The notes: a model not told the origin generated them from the letters alone. Counted from the stretch's first letter, positions 1-9,914 are shown. The stretch: DNA of 64,000 nt from Streptomyces sp. V2I9 (GCF_030817475.1 NZ_JAUSZJ010000002.1:5780626-5844625); one strand, 5' to 3'. Translations and numbers: made by a program.

Positions 1-129
1 CAGTACGGCCTGTCGCTGGAGGGCATCGCCACGCCGATCCAGTACATGGTCACCGGAGCCGTGCTCCTGGCCACGGTGGTCATCGACTCCGTCACCCGGA
101 AGACCCAGAAGACCGCGGGTCGCGCCTGA
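1..129 (+). CDS. Sugar ABC transporter permease, C-terminal end (partial)
   Basis: Only the last 42 codons of this gene lie in the window, read in frame 1 and ending at TGA 127-129. They contain one hydrophobic segment (QYMVTGAVLLATVVIDSV) followed by a short basic tail rich in K, R and T. This is how the last membrane helix of the RbsC/XylH/MmsB class of sugar ABC permeases typically ends. Assignment to that class is by resemblance only, because the diagnostic parts are outside the window. A GC-rich hairpin (145-179) follows directly and probably ends the transport operon before dxs. Confidence 0.55.
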   Translation, partial: QYGLSLEGIATPIQYMVTGAVLLATVVIDSVTRKTQKTAGRA

Positions 130-144
130 CCGCACCTCCGCGCA

Positions 145-179
145 GGCGCCCGGTGCCCCCAGGGGGGACGCCGGGCGCC
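145..179 (+). terminator. Hairpin terminator after the permease gene
   Basis: GGCGCCCGG (145-153) pairs with CCGGGCGCC (171-179), and the G/C-rich stem continues inward imperfectly. There is no clear T run, as is usual in Streptomyces. It lies 16 bases after the permease stop and before the dxs promoter region. Confidence 0.5.
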
Positions 180-297
180 CGCGCGTGTACGGGTATCGCT
201 ACGAACCGGACCGCCCGCTGCCCACTCCCGCGAGCGGAACATTAGACTCATCGGATCGGCACGCACGCTCGATCAGCTCAAACGCAAGGAGGCACGG

Positions 298-2214
298 GTG
301 GATCTGCTGACCCGCATCAAGGGACCGCGCGACCTGGACCGGCTCAGCCTCGGTGAGCTGGACCGGCTCGCGGAGGAGATCCGCACCTTCCTGGTGGACG
401 CGGTGTCGAAGACCGGCGGACACCTCGGCCCCAACCTGGGCGTCGTCGAGCTCACCATCGCCCTGCACCGCGTCTTCGAGTCGCCCCAGGACAAGGTCCT
501 GTGGGACACCGGCCACCAGGCCTACGTGCACAAGCTGCTCACCGGCCGGCAGGACTTCTCCCGGCTCAAGAGCAAGGGCGGCCTCTCCGGCTACCCCTCC
601 CGCGCCGAGTCCGAGCACGACGTCATCGAGAACAGCCACGCCTCCGGCGTCCTCGGCTGGGCCGACGGCATGGCCAAGGCGAACGAGGTCCTGAAGAAGG
701 ACGACCACGTCGTCGCGGTCATCGGGGACGGCGCGCTCACCGGCGGCATGGCCTGGGAGGCGCTGAACAACATCGCCGCCGCCAAGGACCGCCCCCTCGT
801 CATCGTCGTCAACGACAACGAGCGCTCCTACGCCCCGACCATCGGCGGCCTCGCCAACCACCTGGCCACGCTCCGTACGACCGACGGTTACGAACGGTTC
901 CTGGCGCGCGGCAAGGACCTGCTGGAGCGCACGCCCGTCGTCGGCCGCCCGCTGTACGACACCCTGCACGGCGCCAAGAAGGGCCTCAAGGACTTCATCG
1001 CCCCGCAGGGCATGTTCGAGGACCTCGGCCTGAAGTACGTCGGCCCCATCGACGGCCACGACATCGAGGCCCTGGAATCCGCCCTCCAGCGCGCCAAGCG
1101 CTTCGGCGGCCCGGTCATCGTGCACTGCCTCACCGAGAAGGGCCGCGGCTACACCCCGGCCCTGGAGGACGAGGCGGACCGCTTCCACGCGGTCGGCAAG
1201 ATCCACCCGGACACCGGGCTGCCGATCTCCACCTCCGGCCTCGACTGGACCTCCGTCTTCGGCGAGGAGATGGTCAAGCTCGGCGAGGAGCGCGAGGACA
1301 TCGTCGCCATCACCGCGGCGATGCTCCAGCCGGTCGGCCTCGGCAAGTTCGAGGCCGCCTTCCCCGACCGGATCTACGACGTCGGCATCGCCGAGCAGCA
1401 CGGCGCGGTCTCCGCGGCCGGCCTCGCCACCGGCGGCCTCCACCCGGTCTTCGCCGTCTACGCCACCTTCCTCAACCGGGCCTTCGACCAGGTCCTGATG
1501 GACGTCGCCCTGCACAAGTGCGGGGTGACCTTCGTCCTGGACCGGGCCGGCATCACCGGCACGGACGGCGCCTCGCACAACGGCATGTGGGACATGTCGA
1601 TCCTCCAGTGCGTGCCCGGCCTCCGGATCGCCGCCCCGCGCGACGCCGACCAGGTCCGCGCCCAGCTGCGCGAGGCCGTCGCCGTCGAGGACGCCCCCAC
1701 CGTGGTCCGCTTCTCCAAGGGCGCGGTCGGCCCCGCCGTCAAGGCGGTCGGCAAGGTGGGCGGCATGGACGTCCTGCGTGAGCCGAAGGCCGACGCCCGG
1801 CCGGACGCGCTGATCGTCTCGGTCGGCGCGCTCGCCCCGATGTGCCTGGAGATCGCCGACCTGCTGGACGCCCAGGGCATCTCCAGCACCGTCGTCGACC
1901 CGCGCTGGGTCAAGCCCGTCGACGAGGCCCTCGCCCCGCTCGCCGAGCGCCACCGCGTCGTCGTCACGGTCGAGGACAACAGCCGCGCCGGAGGTGTCGG
2001 CTCCGCCGTTGCCCAGGCCCTGCGCGACGCCGGCGTCGACGTACCGCTGCGCGACTTCGGCATCCCGCCGGTCTTCCTCGACCACGCCTCGCGCGGCGAG
2101 GTCATGGCCGAGATCGGACTGACCGCCCCCGACATCGCCCGGCAGGTCACCGGTCTGGTCGCCAAGCTCGACGGCCGCTTCGAGAGCCGCGCCGTGGAGC
2201 CCGCGCGCGACTGA
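298..2214 (+). CDS. dxs: 1-deoxy-D-xylulose-5-phosphate synthase
   Basis: This cytosolic, thiamine-diphosphate-dependent enzyme condenses pyruvate and glyceraldehyde 3-phosphate, the first step of the MEP isoprenoid pathway. The product is 638 residues, the normal family length. The ThDP/Mg motif [16 protein letters not shown] lies near residues 147-162, the catalytic Glu is in DVGIAEQHG near residue 365, and the pyrimidine domain carries GTDGASHNG near 420. The C-terminal transketolase domain ends at about 600. The GTG start at 298 is set by AAGGAGG six bases upstream. The gene stands alone, with a permease operon terminator before it and hairpins after it, followed by an amino-acid permease gene with its own ribosome binding site. 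Confidence 0.97.
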   Translation: MDLLTRIKGPRDLDRLSLGELDRLAEEIRTFLVDAVSKTGGHLGPNLGVVELTIALHRVFESPQDKVLWDTGHQAYVHKLLTGRQDFSRLKSKGGLSGYPSRAESEHDVIENSHASGVLGWADGMAKANEVLKKDDHVVAVIGDGALTGGMAWEALNNIAAAKDRPLVIVVNDNERSYAPTIGGLANHLATLRTTDGYERFLARGKDLLERTPVVGRPLYDTLHGAKKGLKDFIAPQGMFEDLGLKYVGPIDGHDIEALESALQRAKRFGGPVIVHCLTEKGRGYTPALEDEADRFHAVGKIHPDTGLPISTSGLDWTSVFGEEMVKLGEEREDIVAITAAMLQPVGLGKFEAAFPDRIYDVGIAEQHGAVSAAGLATGGLHPVFAVYATFLNRAFDQVLMDVALHKCGVTFVLDRAGITGTDGASHNGMWDMSILQCVPGLRIAAPRDADQVRAQLREAVAVEDAPTVVRFSKGAVGPAVKAVGKVGGMDVLREPKADARPDALIVSVGALAPMCLEIADLLDAQGISSTVVDPRWVKPVDEALAPLAERHRVVVTVEDNSRAGGVGSAVAQALRDAGVDVPLRDFGIPPVFLDHASRGEVMAEIGLTAPDIARQVTGLVAKLDGRFESRAVEPARD

Positions 2215-2224
2215 TCCGCGCCTT

Positions 2225-2247
2225 CGGCCGTACGGCTCGTACGGCCG
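2225..2247 (+). terminator. Hairpin downstream of dxs
   Basis: CGGCCGTACG (2225-2234) and CGTACGGCCG (2238-2247) form a perfect 10-bp stem with a three-base loop, ten bases after the dxs stop. A second, imperfect stem (about 2255-2290) follows. Together they probably form the dxs terminator. Confidence 0.6.
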
Positions 2248-2380
2248 ATGGGCCGGGTGAACCGCCCCTGTACGGGTGGTTCTCCCGGCCCATTCGCATG
2301 AATCGGGCCCGATGGCGCGTTCCCCGGCCGAATCTGTCCGAATTATGGCGTTCACAACGAATGCGTGGAGGTAAACGCAG

Positions 2381-3883
2381 GTGAGCGCGCAGGTCACACC
2401 GCCCCGCGGAAACGGCATGTTCCGCACGAAATCCGTCGAACAGTCGATCCGGGACACCGAGGAGCCGGAACACGGACTCAAGAAGTCCCTCTCCGCCCTG
2501 GACCTGACGGTCTTCGGCGTCGGCGTCATCATCGGCACCGGCATCTTCGTCCTCACCGGCCAGGTCGCCAAGGAGACGGCGGGCCCCGCCACCGCGATCG
2601 CGTTCGTCGTCGCGGGCGTCGTCTGCGGACTGGCCGCGCTCTGCTACGCCGAGTTCGCCTCGACCGTCCCGGTGGCCGGCTCCGCGTACACCTTCTCCTA
2701 CGCCTCGCTGGGCGAGCTGGTGGCCTGGATCATCGGCTGGGACCTGGTGCTGGAGTTCGCGCTGGGCACCGCGGTGGTCGCGGTCGGCTGGTCCGGCTAC
2801 ATCCGCTCCCTGATGGACAACGCGGGCTGGGCGCTGCCCGAGGTGCTCTCGGGCACGGACGTGGCGGAAGGATTCGGCTTCGACATCCTGGCCTTCGCCC
2901 TGGTGCTCGTCCTCACCGTCATCCTCGTCGTCGGCATGAAGCTGTCCGCCCGCGTCACCACGGTCGTCGTGGCGATCAAGGTCGGCGTGGTCCTCATGGT
3001 GATCGTCGCGGGCCTGTTCTTCATCAAGGCCGAGAACTACAAGCCCTTCATCCCGCCGGCCGAGAAGCAGGAGGCCGGCGGCGGCTGGGACGCCCCGCTG
3101 GTGCAGCTGATGTTCGGCTACGAACCCACCAACTTCGGCGTGATGGGCATCTTCACCGCCGCCTCCATCGTCTTCTTCGCCTTCATCGGCTTCGACGTGG
3201 TGGCCACCGCCGCCGAGGAGACCAAGCTGCCCCAGCGGGACATGCCGCGCGGCATCCTCGGCTCCCTCGTCATCTGCACGGTGCTCTACGTCGCGGTCTC
3301 GATCGTCGTCACCGGCATGCAGCACTACAGCGAACTGTCCGTCAGCGCCCCGCTGGCCGACGCCTTCAAGGCCACCGGACACCCGTTCTACGCCGGTCTG
3401 ATCAGTTTCGGCGCGGCAGTCGGCCTCACCACGGTCTGCATGATCCTGCTGCTGGGCCAGACCCGCGTCTTCTTCGCGATGAGCCGCGACGGACTGCTGC
3501 CGCGCTTCTTCTCCAAGACCCACCCGCGCTTCCACACCCCGTACCGTCCGACGATCCTGCTCGGGGTGCTGATCGCGGTCATCGCCGGGTTCACCAGCAT
3601 CGAGGAGCTGGCCACCCTGGTGAACATCGGCACGCTCTTCGCGTTCGTCGTCGTCGCCCTCGGCGTGCTGGTCCTGCGCCGTACCCGCCCGGACCTGCCC
3701 CGTGCCTTCCGCACCCCGCTGGTTCCGCTGCTCCCGATCGTCTCGGTGGCCGCGTCGGTCTGGCTGATGCTGAACCTGCCGGTGGAGACCTGGGTGCGGT
3801 TCGGGGCCTGGATGGTGCTCGGCGTGGTCATCTATTTCGCCTACGGGCGCTCCCACAGCCGCATGGCCGGGGAGAACCGCTAG
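2381..3883 (+). CDS. APC-family amino acid permease
   Basis: A 500-residue integral membrane protein of the amino acid-polyamine-organocation superfamily, in the YfnA/CAT-like branch. The first helix carries the signature GVGVIIGTGIFVLTG, the unwound TM1 motif that contacts the substrate amino group. About twelve to thirteen hydrophobic segments follow. A second conserved block, FFAFIGFDVVATAAEE, is in the TM6 region. The C-terminus is short (GRSHSRMAGENR). Substrate cannot be read from the sequence; relatives carry cationic or broad-range amino acids. The GTG start at 2381 is preceded by GGAGGTAAACGCAG. The next gene (3936-4337) is convergent. Confidence 0.9.
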   Translation: MSAQVTPPRGNGMFRTKSVEQSIRDTEEPEHGLKKSLSALDLTVFGVGVIIGTGIFVLTGQVAKETAGPATAIAFVVAGVVCGLAALCYAEFASTVPVAGSAYTFSYASLGELVAWIIGWDLVLEFALGTAVVAVGWSGYIRSLMDNAGWALPEVLSGTDVAEGFGFDILAFALVLVLTVILVVGMKLSARVTTVVVAIKVGVVLMVIVAGLFFIKAENYKPFIPPAEKQEAGGGWDAPLVQLMFGYEPTNFGVMGIFTAASIVFFAFIGFDVVATAAEETKLPQRDMPRGILGSLVICTVLYVAVSIVVTGMQHYSELSVSAPLADAFKATGHPFYAGLISFGAAVGLTTVCMILLLGQTRVFFAMSRDGLLPRFFSKTHPRFHTPYRPTILLGVLIAVIAGFTSIEELATLVNIGTLFAFVVVALGVLVLRRTRPDLPRAFRTPLVPLLPIVSVAASVWLMLNLPVETWVRFGAWMVLGVVIYFAYGRSHSRMAGENR

Positions 3884-3935
3884 CGAACCCCGTCCGGCCG
3901 ACCCGTGGGCGCCACCCGGCCGCGCTCTCCGGCGG

Positions 3936-4337
3936 TCACCGCCCGCAGGGCGGCAGCGCCCGTACCGTACGGGGCCCCACGCACCGGGCCCCGTACGCCT
4001 CGACCCGCTGCCGCAGCCCGCGGTCGGCGGTGACGACGACACACGGGCGGCCGGGGCCCGCACCGGCCGCCAGCTCGGCGATCAGGTCGTCGCCGCTGCC
4101 GGGGGCCGAGGCCACCCGGACGCCGGGTACGGAGGCGACGCCGCGGGCGGCCCCTTCCACGACGAGCACGAACTCCAGCGGGCCGGGCAGACCCGGCAGC
4201 CCCTCCTCGGCGTGGTGCGCCAGCGAGTCCCGCAGCCGCTCGGCCGCCCCGCGCCGGTCCCGCCACCATCCGTCCGGCACGGAGCCGACCACATTGGCCC
4301 CGTCCACGATCACCAGCACCGCGTTCTCCTCGCTCAT
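3936..4337 (-). CDS. NYN/PIN-like domain protein (putative RNase)
   Basis: A 133-residue single-domain protein. It starts with LVIVDGANVVGS, has a central SGDDLIAEL, and ends with VVTADRGLRQRVEAYGA. These are the spaced acidic residues of the NYN/YacP-like branch of PIN nucleases: Asp after the first strand, an Asp pair in the middle and a TADRGLR block. Relatives are often labelled NTP pyrophosphohydrolase, but the fold signature points to a metal-dependent RNase. The target is unknown. It lies 39 bases downstream of the LCP gene on the same strand, so the two may be co-transcribed, and is convergent with the amino-acid permease. Confidence 0.75.
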   Translation of the reverse strand: MSEENAVLVIVDGANVVGSVPDGWWRDRRGAAERLRDSLAHHAEEGLPGLPGPLEFVLVVEGAARGVASVPGVRVASAPGSGDDLIAELAAGAGPGRPCVVVTADRGLRQRVEAYGARCVGPRTVRALPPCGR

Positions 4338-4376
4338 CCCGGCAGGGTGTCACGGGGAGCACGGTGCGACGGGCCG

Positions 4377-5510
4377 TCAGCCCCCGGTGGCGGGTGACTT
4401 CTTCGCGTCCTGGGGGATGGCGGCGTCCTCGCGGATCGCCTTCCACAGCCGGCCCGCCTGCGGTTCGGCCGCGACCACCCGGTTCTCGTCGATCCTGTCG
4501 TACGCCACCGGCAGCATGATCGTCTCCATCGAGGCCGGGTCGACGCCGTTCATCGAACGGGCGAACTCCGCCAGCGAGGTGAGCGACGCCAGCTCCGAGT
4601 CGGTGGTGAGCGCCTTGGTGGCGGACTTGGCGATCTTGTACGAGCTCGTCGGACTGCCCAGCAGATCCTGCGACTTGACCTCGCTCAGCAGGGCCATCAG
4701 GAACTGCTGCTGGAGTCCGATGCGGCCGAGGTCGCTGCCGTCGCCGATGCCGTGCCGGGTCCGTACGTACGCCAGGGACTCGGTGCCGTCCAGCTTCTGC
4801 GGACCCGCGGTGAGGTGCAGCCCGGTGGCGTCGTCGTCGATGGCCTGCGGTACGTCGACGGTGACACCGCCGATGGCGTCGACCAGGTCCTTGAACCCGG
4901 CGAAGTTGATCTCCAGGTAGTGGTCGATGCGGACGCCGGACATCTTCTCGACCGTCTTCACCACACAGGCCGGACCGACCTGGGAGTAGACGGAGTTGAA
5001 CATGACGCGCTCCTTGGACGAGACCGTGGAGCCGTCGTCCCCGACGCACTCGGGCCGGGTCACCAGCGTGTCGCGCGGGATGGAGACGGCGACCGCCTTC
5101 GTCCGCCCCTCGGGTATGTGCACCACCATCGCCGTGTCGGAACGGGCGCCGCCGACGCTGCCACCGCCGCCCAGTTCCCTGTTCTCCGCCCCGGCGCGCG
5201 AGTCCGAACCGAGGACCAGCAGGTTCTGCCCGCTGGTGGGCGTCTTCTCGGGGCGGTCCTCGCCGAGCGCCTTGTCGATGTCGACGCCCGTGATGTTCGC
5301 GTCGAGCTGGCTGTAGAGCCAGTGGACGGTCCCGCCGCCGGCGAGCAGCAGGACGAGCAGGGCCCCGAGCGTGATCTTGAGTCCGCGGCGGCGCTTGCGG
5401 GGCTGTGCCGAGCGCCGGGAGGCGCGCGGGCCCGGTGCGGATCTCCTCCCGGCACGGTGTGCGGAGCCGGAGCCCTCGTGGGTGTCCGGTGCCGTGGCGT
5501 CGTGGCTCAT
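4377..5510 (-). CDS. LytR-CpsA-Psr (LCP) family glycopolymer transferase
   Basis: LCP proteins are membrane-anchored phosphotransferases that move lipid-linked glycopolymers onto peptidoglycan. From ATG 5510 the product is 377 residues: a basic cytoplasmic N-terminus (PRKRRRGLK), one membrane helix near residues 44-65, then the LCP domain. Recognisable parts are LLVLGSDSRAG, SDTAMVVHI, VSIPRDTLV with the conserved Arg/Asp, KMSGVRIDHYLEINFAGFKDLVDAIGG split over that core, and AYVRTRHGIGDGSDLGR. The frame is open upstream to 6044, but that stretch has no family similarity. GAGGA lies about ten bases before 5510; ATG 5534 is an alternative. It is transcribed away from the Stealth/PIG-L cluster starting at 5734, which suggests attachment of that cluster's product to the wall (inference). 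Confidence 0.88.
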   Translation of the reverse strand: MSHDATAPDTHEGSGSAHRAGRRSAPGPRASRRSAQPRKRRRGLKITLGALLVLLLAGGGTVHWLYSQLDANITGVDIDKALGEDRPEKTPTSGQNLLVLGSDSRAGAENRELGGGGSVGGARSDTAMVVHIPEGRTKAVAVSIPRDTLVTRPECVGDDGSTVSSKERVMFNSVYSQVGPACVVKTVEKMSGVRIDHYLEINFAGFKDLVDAIGGVTVDVPQAIDDDATGLHLTAGPQKLDGTESLAYVRTRHGIGDGSDLGRIGLQQQFLMALLSEVKSQDLLGSPTSSYKIAKSATKALTTDSELASLTSLAEFARSMNGVDPASMETIMLPVAYDRIDENRVVAAEPQAGRLWKAIREDAAIPQDAKKSPATGG

Positions 5511-5733
5511 CTTCCGCGAGTCCTCAAATCTCATGGCCCCGGTCGGGGCGGAGTGCGGGGGACTCGGGTGGGGGGTGTGACCGGTCCGTGAATGTATGAC
5601 TGACCGAGCACTATAGAACACGTGATCCCACGACAGGGGGGCGGTTCCGGCCGGGAGTTCCGGGAGCCCGGCGCCGGCCGGGGCGGCTGCACACGGCGTT
5701 CTGACGCGAAACCAGCAGGGGAGTGAAGCCTCT

Positions 5734-6936
5734 GTGAAACATATGAGAAAATCCCGACCGAAGGTCTGTTCGGATGTGGAGGGCGGACCGGGTGGCGGGG
5801 AGAAGGGGCAGGGCATGGGAGCGAGGTCCGGGCGCACCGCACGCAGGAGCCGCCCGGCGGGTGAAGGGGGCACCCGGGCGACGGGGACGCATGTCGCCGG
5901 CCTTCGTACGTCCGTTCTGGACGGTCCCTGGATCGTGCTGGGCAAGGACGGGCGGCTCACCGTGTTCGCGCGCGCGGCCGAGGGGCTGCTGCGCTGGACG
6001 CAGCGGGCCCCCACGGGGGACCGGTGGGCCGGTCCGGACGTCATCGTGACCCCGCGCCTGTCTCACCTGACGGTGGTGCAGGGGGCCGACGGCTTCGTGC
6101 GCTTCATCGGCCGCCGTGTCTCCGCGGAGGGGCACGCCACGGGCGTGGTGCACGCCTCCCAGTACCAGACGGGCCGTCCGGTGACGGAGTGGAAGCCGGT
6201 GGGGAACCCGCACAAGGACGCGGCGAGCGCGCGGCGCATCGGTGTTCCCGCGACTGCCGTGAGCGGTTCCGGCAGGGTCCACGTCTTCGTGGCCAACGCC
6301 GGGGGCGGTGTGTCGATGCGGAGCGAGGACGCGAAGGGCGCGTGGGCGCCCTGGCGCGATCTCCAGGGGAGTGACGCGTACGAAGGAGCCGTCGCCACCG
6401 CCACCGTGTCGGGCCTCGTCGAGTACCTCGCTCCGGGGGAGGGCGTGGCCATGCGCTGGCGGCAGGAGAAGCCCGACGGCGGCCTGGCCCGCTGTCCGGA
6501 CCTGCCGGTCCCGGTGGGCGCGGGCGGTGTGACCGGGCTGGAGACCGCGCCCGACCGCGTCACGTACTACTGGGCCGACTCCGCGACGGGCGGCCTGTTC
6601 GCCCACCGCCCGGGCGCCTGGGTCATCCCGCTCGGCGGCGGTCCGGCGGAGGGGCGTATCGCCGCGTCGCGTGCCTGGCTCGACGGTTACGACTGCACCG
6701 TGCTCGCCCACCGGGCCCCGGGCGGCGACATCATGCTCGCCGCCTGCGGCACGGAGAACGAGGACGGCGGTGTCTGGTGGGCGCGCACCGCGGAGCGGAG
6801 CACCCGGCCGCCCGCCCTGGCCTGTGACGCCGAGGGGCGCGTGGTGATGGCCCTGTTCGGCGAGGACGGGGCGTTGCGCATCGCGTCCCAAGTCCCGGAG
6901 TCAGGACTGGCGATGGCGCCGTCCGTTCCCGTCTGA
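5734..6936 (+). CDS. Beta-propeller (tectonin/sialidase-fold-like) repeat protein
   Basis: A 400-residue protein built of repeats with the pattern G-R-L-x-V-F followed by an aromatic and D/G-W, for example KDGRLTVFARAAEGLLRW, SGSGRVHVFVANAGGGVSM and VEYLAPGEGVAMRW. This fits a five- to seven-bladed beta-propeller of the tectonin or PLL type, which typically binds carbohydrate. It is clearly similar to the C-terminal half of the PIG-L protein at 12821-14791; both share GNP...R..G.P followed by G.GR.H.FV.NAG.GV. No signal peptide is evident, only a basic low-complexity N-terminus of about 50 residues. The GTG start has AGGGGAG nine bases upstream; ATG 5743 is possible. It is first in a run of five same-strand genes. 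Specific function unknown. Confidence 0.75.
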   Translation: MKHMRKSRPKVCSDVEGGPGGGEKGQGMGARSGRTARRSRPAGEGGTRATGTHVAGLRTSVLDGPWIVLGKDGRLTVFARAAEGLLRWTQRAPTGDRWAGPDVIVTPRLSHLTVVQGADGFVRFIGRRVSAEGHATGVVHASQYQTGRPVTEWKPVGNPHKDAASARRIGVPATAVSGSGRVHVFVANAGGGVSMRSEDAKGAWAPWRDLQGSDAYEGAVATATVSGLVEYLAPGEGVAMRWRQEKPDGGLARCPDLPVPVGAGGVTGLETAPDRVTYYWADSATGGLFAHRPGAWVIPLGGGPAEGRIAASRAWLDGYDCTVLAHRAPGGDIMLAACGTENEDGGVWWARTAERSTRPPALACDAEGRVVMALFGEDGALRIASQVPESGLAMAPSVPV

Positions 6937-7168
6937 GCCCGTCCGGGCCGCGGTTCCGCTCCTGCGGTTCGATCGGCGCCGCTTGCTGTCACCTTCATCA
7001 CACATGTGAAGAAAGAGTGATAGCAGATGGACAGGAAGTGGTGATGGTGTGAAGATCAAGTGGCGGCCTGTCTGTTTACGCGACAGCGTCCCGCGGGTGG
7101 ACCTTTCGGTGGGGCGAAAGCGTGAGATGGAGCTCCGGCTCCGGTGTGACGGGGCGGGCTGAATTTTC

Positions 7169-8965
7169 GTGAGCGTGAGCAATCCTGAGACCAGTGCGCT
7201 GGTATCGACATATCGATCTCTGGTCCCGGTGCGGACGCGTCGGCGACTCGTGCGCCGCGTACCCGCCCCCCTGCGCAACATGGTCATGCACCTGCTCGCG
7301 AGCTGCGACTCGCTCCGCTCCGCCCTGGTGGTGCGGGCGCTCGGCGGGCGGAGCCGCACCGCGCGGCACGGCCCGGACGCCTCGCTGCGCGTCGTACGGG
7401 TCCAGGGCAAGCACACGCGTGCCGTGGTCGTGCGCGGCGCCACCGAATGGGCCGCGCGCGCCAGGAACTTCCACCTGCTCGTCGCCGTGCTGGAAGAGGC
7501 GGAGATCGACTACTTCGCCGTCCGGGGAACCTCCCGTAACCTGCCGTGCGTCGCGGTGCCGGCCGGCCGCCGCGACGAGGTCGAAGAGGTCCTTCAGATC
7601 GCCTTCGGCCGCAACCCCGGCAGTGTCGCGCAGGAGGACGGTGCCCAGTCCCGGTCGGGCGCGTCCGCCAAGACCTGGCGGCGGCTGCGCTCGCACTCCG
7701 TGCTCCGGCTGGCCTGGAACGTCTGCGACCCCACCGGCCATCTGGTCTTCGGCCCCGAGTCCGGCTGCGACCTGGAGTTCTGGGAGGAGCACGAGGGCGA
7801 ACTGTGCGCGCCCCGCCCGAACACCGTCGTCACCCAGATCCCGGTGGAGACCGAGTTCCGCACGGCCGAACAGAAGCTGTTCAGCCCGGTGCCCGGCCCG
7901 TACCACACGGGACACGCCCGGACCGTCGCCGATTTCACCGCCCGGCTGCCCACCGACCACGCCTTCCCGATCGACGTCGTCTACACCTGGGTCGACGACT
8001 CCGACGCCGTATGGCGAGCGGAGAAGGACCAGGTGCGGCGGTCGCTGGCCGGCGACAGCGACCGGCTGCACGAACAGGCCGACAACGGCGCCCGCTACAC
8101 CAGCCGCGACGAACTCCGGTACTCCCTGCGGTCCATCCACCAGTACGCGCCCTGGGTGCGCAACATCTTCCTGGTGACCGCAGGGCAGATACCCGGCTGG
8201 CTCGACACGGACGTCCCCGGACTCACCGTGGTCGACCACCGGGAGATCTTCTCCGACCCGGCGGCCCTGCCCACGTACAACTCCCACGCCATCGAGAGCC
8301 AGTTGCACCACATATCCGGCCTCTCCGACCACTTCCTCTACCTCAACGACGATGTGTTCTTCGGGCGGCCGGTCCAGCCGGGGCACTTCTTCCACCCGAA
8401 CGGCCTGACCAAGTTCTTCCTGTCCAAGGCGCTGATCCCGTCCGGAAACGTGGCCCCCGAGGACCTTCCGGTCAATGCGGCGGGCAAGAACAGCCGGGGT
8501 CTGATCGCCCAGCAGTTCGGCACGGTCATCTCCCAGAAGATGAAGCACACGCCGCACGCGCTCCGGCGCACCGTCCTCACCGAGGTCGAGCACATCTACG
8601 CGCGGGCCCACTGGGTCACCCAGCACTCCCGCTTCCGCTCCCCGCACGACATCCCGATCGCCTCGTCGCTGCACCACTACTACGCCTACCACCTGGCCCG
8701 CGCGACGCTCGCGGACCTCCGGTACGTCTACATCGACATCGGCGACGATAAGGCGCAGCAGCGGCTCAACCGCCTCGTCGTCCAGCGGAACTTCGACACC
8801 TTCTGCATCAACGACACCGTGGTCCCCGAGGACCCCGACGCTCAGGAGCGCATGGTGCGGCGGTTCCTCGACAGCTACTTCCCCGTGGCGAGCCCGTACG
8901 AACTGCACGGGTCCCGGGGCGCCCCGACACGCCGCACCCGTGCGTGGGAACGGACCACCGGATGA
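7169..8965 (+). CDS. Stealth family sugar-phosphate transferase
   Basis: Stealth proteins (CpsY/SacB type) transfer hexose-1-phosphate units to build phosphodiester-linked surface glycans. The product has 598 residues. CR1 is DVVYTWVDDSD near 270, CR2 is RDELRYSLRSIHQYAPW near 313, CR3 is LSDHFLYLNDDVFFG near 385-398, and CR4 is SSLHHYYAYH near 500. Residues about 75-260 form a separate domain with FHLLVAVLEEAEIDYFAVRG, which recurs in the GT4-Stealth protein at 9915. No signal peptide or membrane helix is seen, so it probably acts in the cytoplasm. Start GTG 7169. The stop overlaps the start of the next gene by ATGA, indicating translational coupling. Confidence 0.9.
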   Translation: MSVSNPETSALVSTYRSLVPVRTRRRLVRRVPAPLRNMVMHLLASCDSLRSALVVRALGGRSRTARHGPDASLRVVRVQGKHTRAVVVRGATEWAARARNFHLLVAVLEEAEIDYFAVRGTSRNLPCVAVPAGRRDEVEEVLQIAFGRNPGSVAQEDGAQSRSGASAKTWRRLRSHSVLRLAWNVCDPTGHLVFGPESGCDLEFWEEHEGELCAPRPNTVVTQIPVETEFRTAEQKLFSPVPGPYHTGHARTVADFTARLPTDHAFPIDVVYTWVDDSDAVWRAEKDQVRRSLAGDSDRLHEQADNGARYTSRDELRYSLRSIHQYAPWVRNIFLVTAGQIPGWLDTDVPGLTVVDHREIFSDPAALPTYNSHAIESQLHHISGLSDHFLYLNDDVFFGRPVQPGHFFHPNGLTKFFLSKALIPSGNVAPEDLPVNAAGKNSRGLIAQQFGTVISQKMKHTPHALRRTVLTEVEHIYARAHWVTQHSRFRSPHDIPIASSLHHYYAYHLARATLADLRYVYIDIGDDKAQQRLNRLVVQRNFDTFCINDTVVPEDPDAQERMVRRFLDSYFPVASPYELHGSRGAPTRRTRAWERTTG

Positions 8966-9906
8966 GACTTCGACGCGCACACCTGAACACCGCCGGACGC
9001 CGACTGGCGGTCCACGCCGCAGCCCTGCGCTCCTGGCTGATCCTGCGGATCTTCCTGCCGCTGCGCCACGGTCGCACGGCGCGCCTGCGGTACGCCGCCG
9101 TACTCGACGGCCACACCGTCAATCTGCACGCCGAGCTGCCGGCATCGACGACCCTGCCCGGCAGTGCGCACCTGGTGCTGGGCAGCGGCCGGCAGCGGTA
9201 CGAGAGCACCGCCCGGGTCTACGAAGGCCCCGAGGGCACGGTGCTGATGGACGCGGTCATGCTCCTGGGGGCCGAGGTGGGCGGGGCCCCGATCGGCGCC
9301 GGTCGCCGACAGCTGCGCCTGCGGCTGACCCACGGGCGGCGGAGCCGCCGGCTCCCGCTGCTGCTGGTGGAGCCGCCCGTCCCCTACGAGGGCCCGACCA
9401 AGCCGATGACGGCCTCCGGTGTGACCGGGCGGCGCCACCGGATCGGCCGCTCCGTCACCGGGAGCGCGCGCGTGGTCACGGCGGACGCCAGACCCGGCGC
9501 GGAAGTGCTCAAGGTGCACATCACCCATGCGGGCCTCGCCGTCGACTTCCGGGTCCTCGGCACCCGGATCGACGAGCCGCGGGCGGAGTTCCTCGCCTCG
9601 GGCCGCCGCATCCAGCAGCCCGTGGCGGCGGGTGAGGGCGGCATCAGCCGGGTCGAGGTCCCCCTGGAGAGGATGACGCCCCGGCGCACCCGGCCCGAGC
9701 ACTGGGACGTCGTGGTGCACGGCACCTCGGGCACCGGACTCCGGCTCGGCCGCCGCCTGCACGACGTACGCAACCCTCTGCGGGTCTTCGCCATGCGCGG
9801 CACCGTCATCGCCCCTCCCGGCCACCGGCCGCTCCTCGTACAGCCCCGCTACACCGCCGCGGGCAACCTGCGCATCACCTGTACCCCGATGCCGGAAGCC
9901 GGCTGA
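8962..9906 (+). CDS. Uncharacterised protein of the Stealth gene cluster
   Basis: A 314-residue basic protein of unknown function. The ATG at 8962 overlaps the upstream Stealth stop (ATGA), which decides the start against GTG 8944. The sequence alternates short hydrophobic strands with charged turns (for example RLRYAAVLDGHTVNLHAELP and VLKVHITHAGLAVDFRVLG), suggesting two or more beta-sandwich domains. The first 45 residues contain RSWLILRIFLPL, an amphipathic or membrane-associating stretch. No catalytic motif is recognised. Its position between two Stealth-domain genes, coupled to one and nine bases from the other, implies a role in the same surface polymer pathway, perhaps as a binding or scaffold subunit (inference). 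Confidence 0.7.
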   Translation: MRLRRAHLNTAGRRLAVHAAALRSWLILRIFLPLRHGRTARLRYAAVLDGHTVNLHAELPASTTLPGSAHLVLGSGRQRYESTARVYEGPEGTVLMDAVMLLGAEVGGAPIGAGRRQLRLRLTHGRRSRRLPLLLVEPPVPYEGPTKPMTASGVTGRRHRIGRSVTGSARVVTADARPGAEVLKVHITHAGLAVDFRVLGTRIDEPRAEFLASGRRIQQPVAAGEGGISRVEVPLERMTPRRTRPEHWDVVVHGTSGTGLRLGRRLHDVRNPLRVFAMRGTVIAPPGHRPLLVQPRYTAAGNLRITCTPMPEAG

Positions 9907-9914
9907 AAGACCAG

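Noticed and set aside
199-2592. Long minus-strand open frame of 797 codons over dxs
   Set aside because: Antisense shadow of a GC-rich gene. The translated sequence is low-complexity, rich in G, A, V, D and R, without family motifs, while dxs on the other strand is complete.
2147-4063. Minus-strand 638-codon frame over the amino-acid permease gene
   Set aside because: Charged, His/Asp/Arg-rich shadow translation with no domain; the permease on the plus strand has perfect signatures.
5511-6044. N-terminal extension of the LCP gene
   Set aside because: It overlaps the divergent promoter region and the beta-propeller gene, and has no similarity to LCP N-termini.
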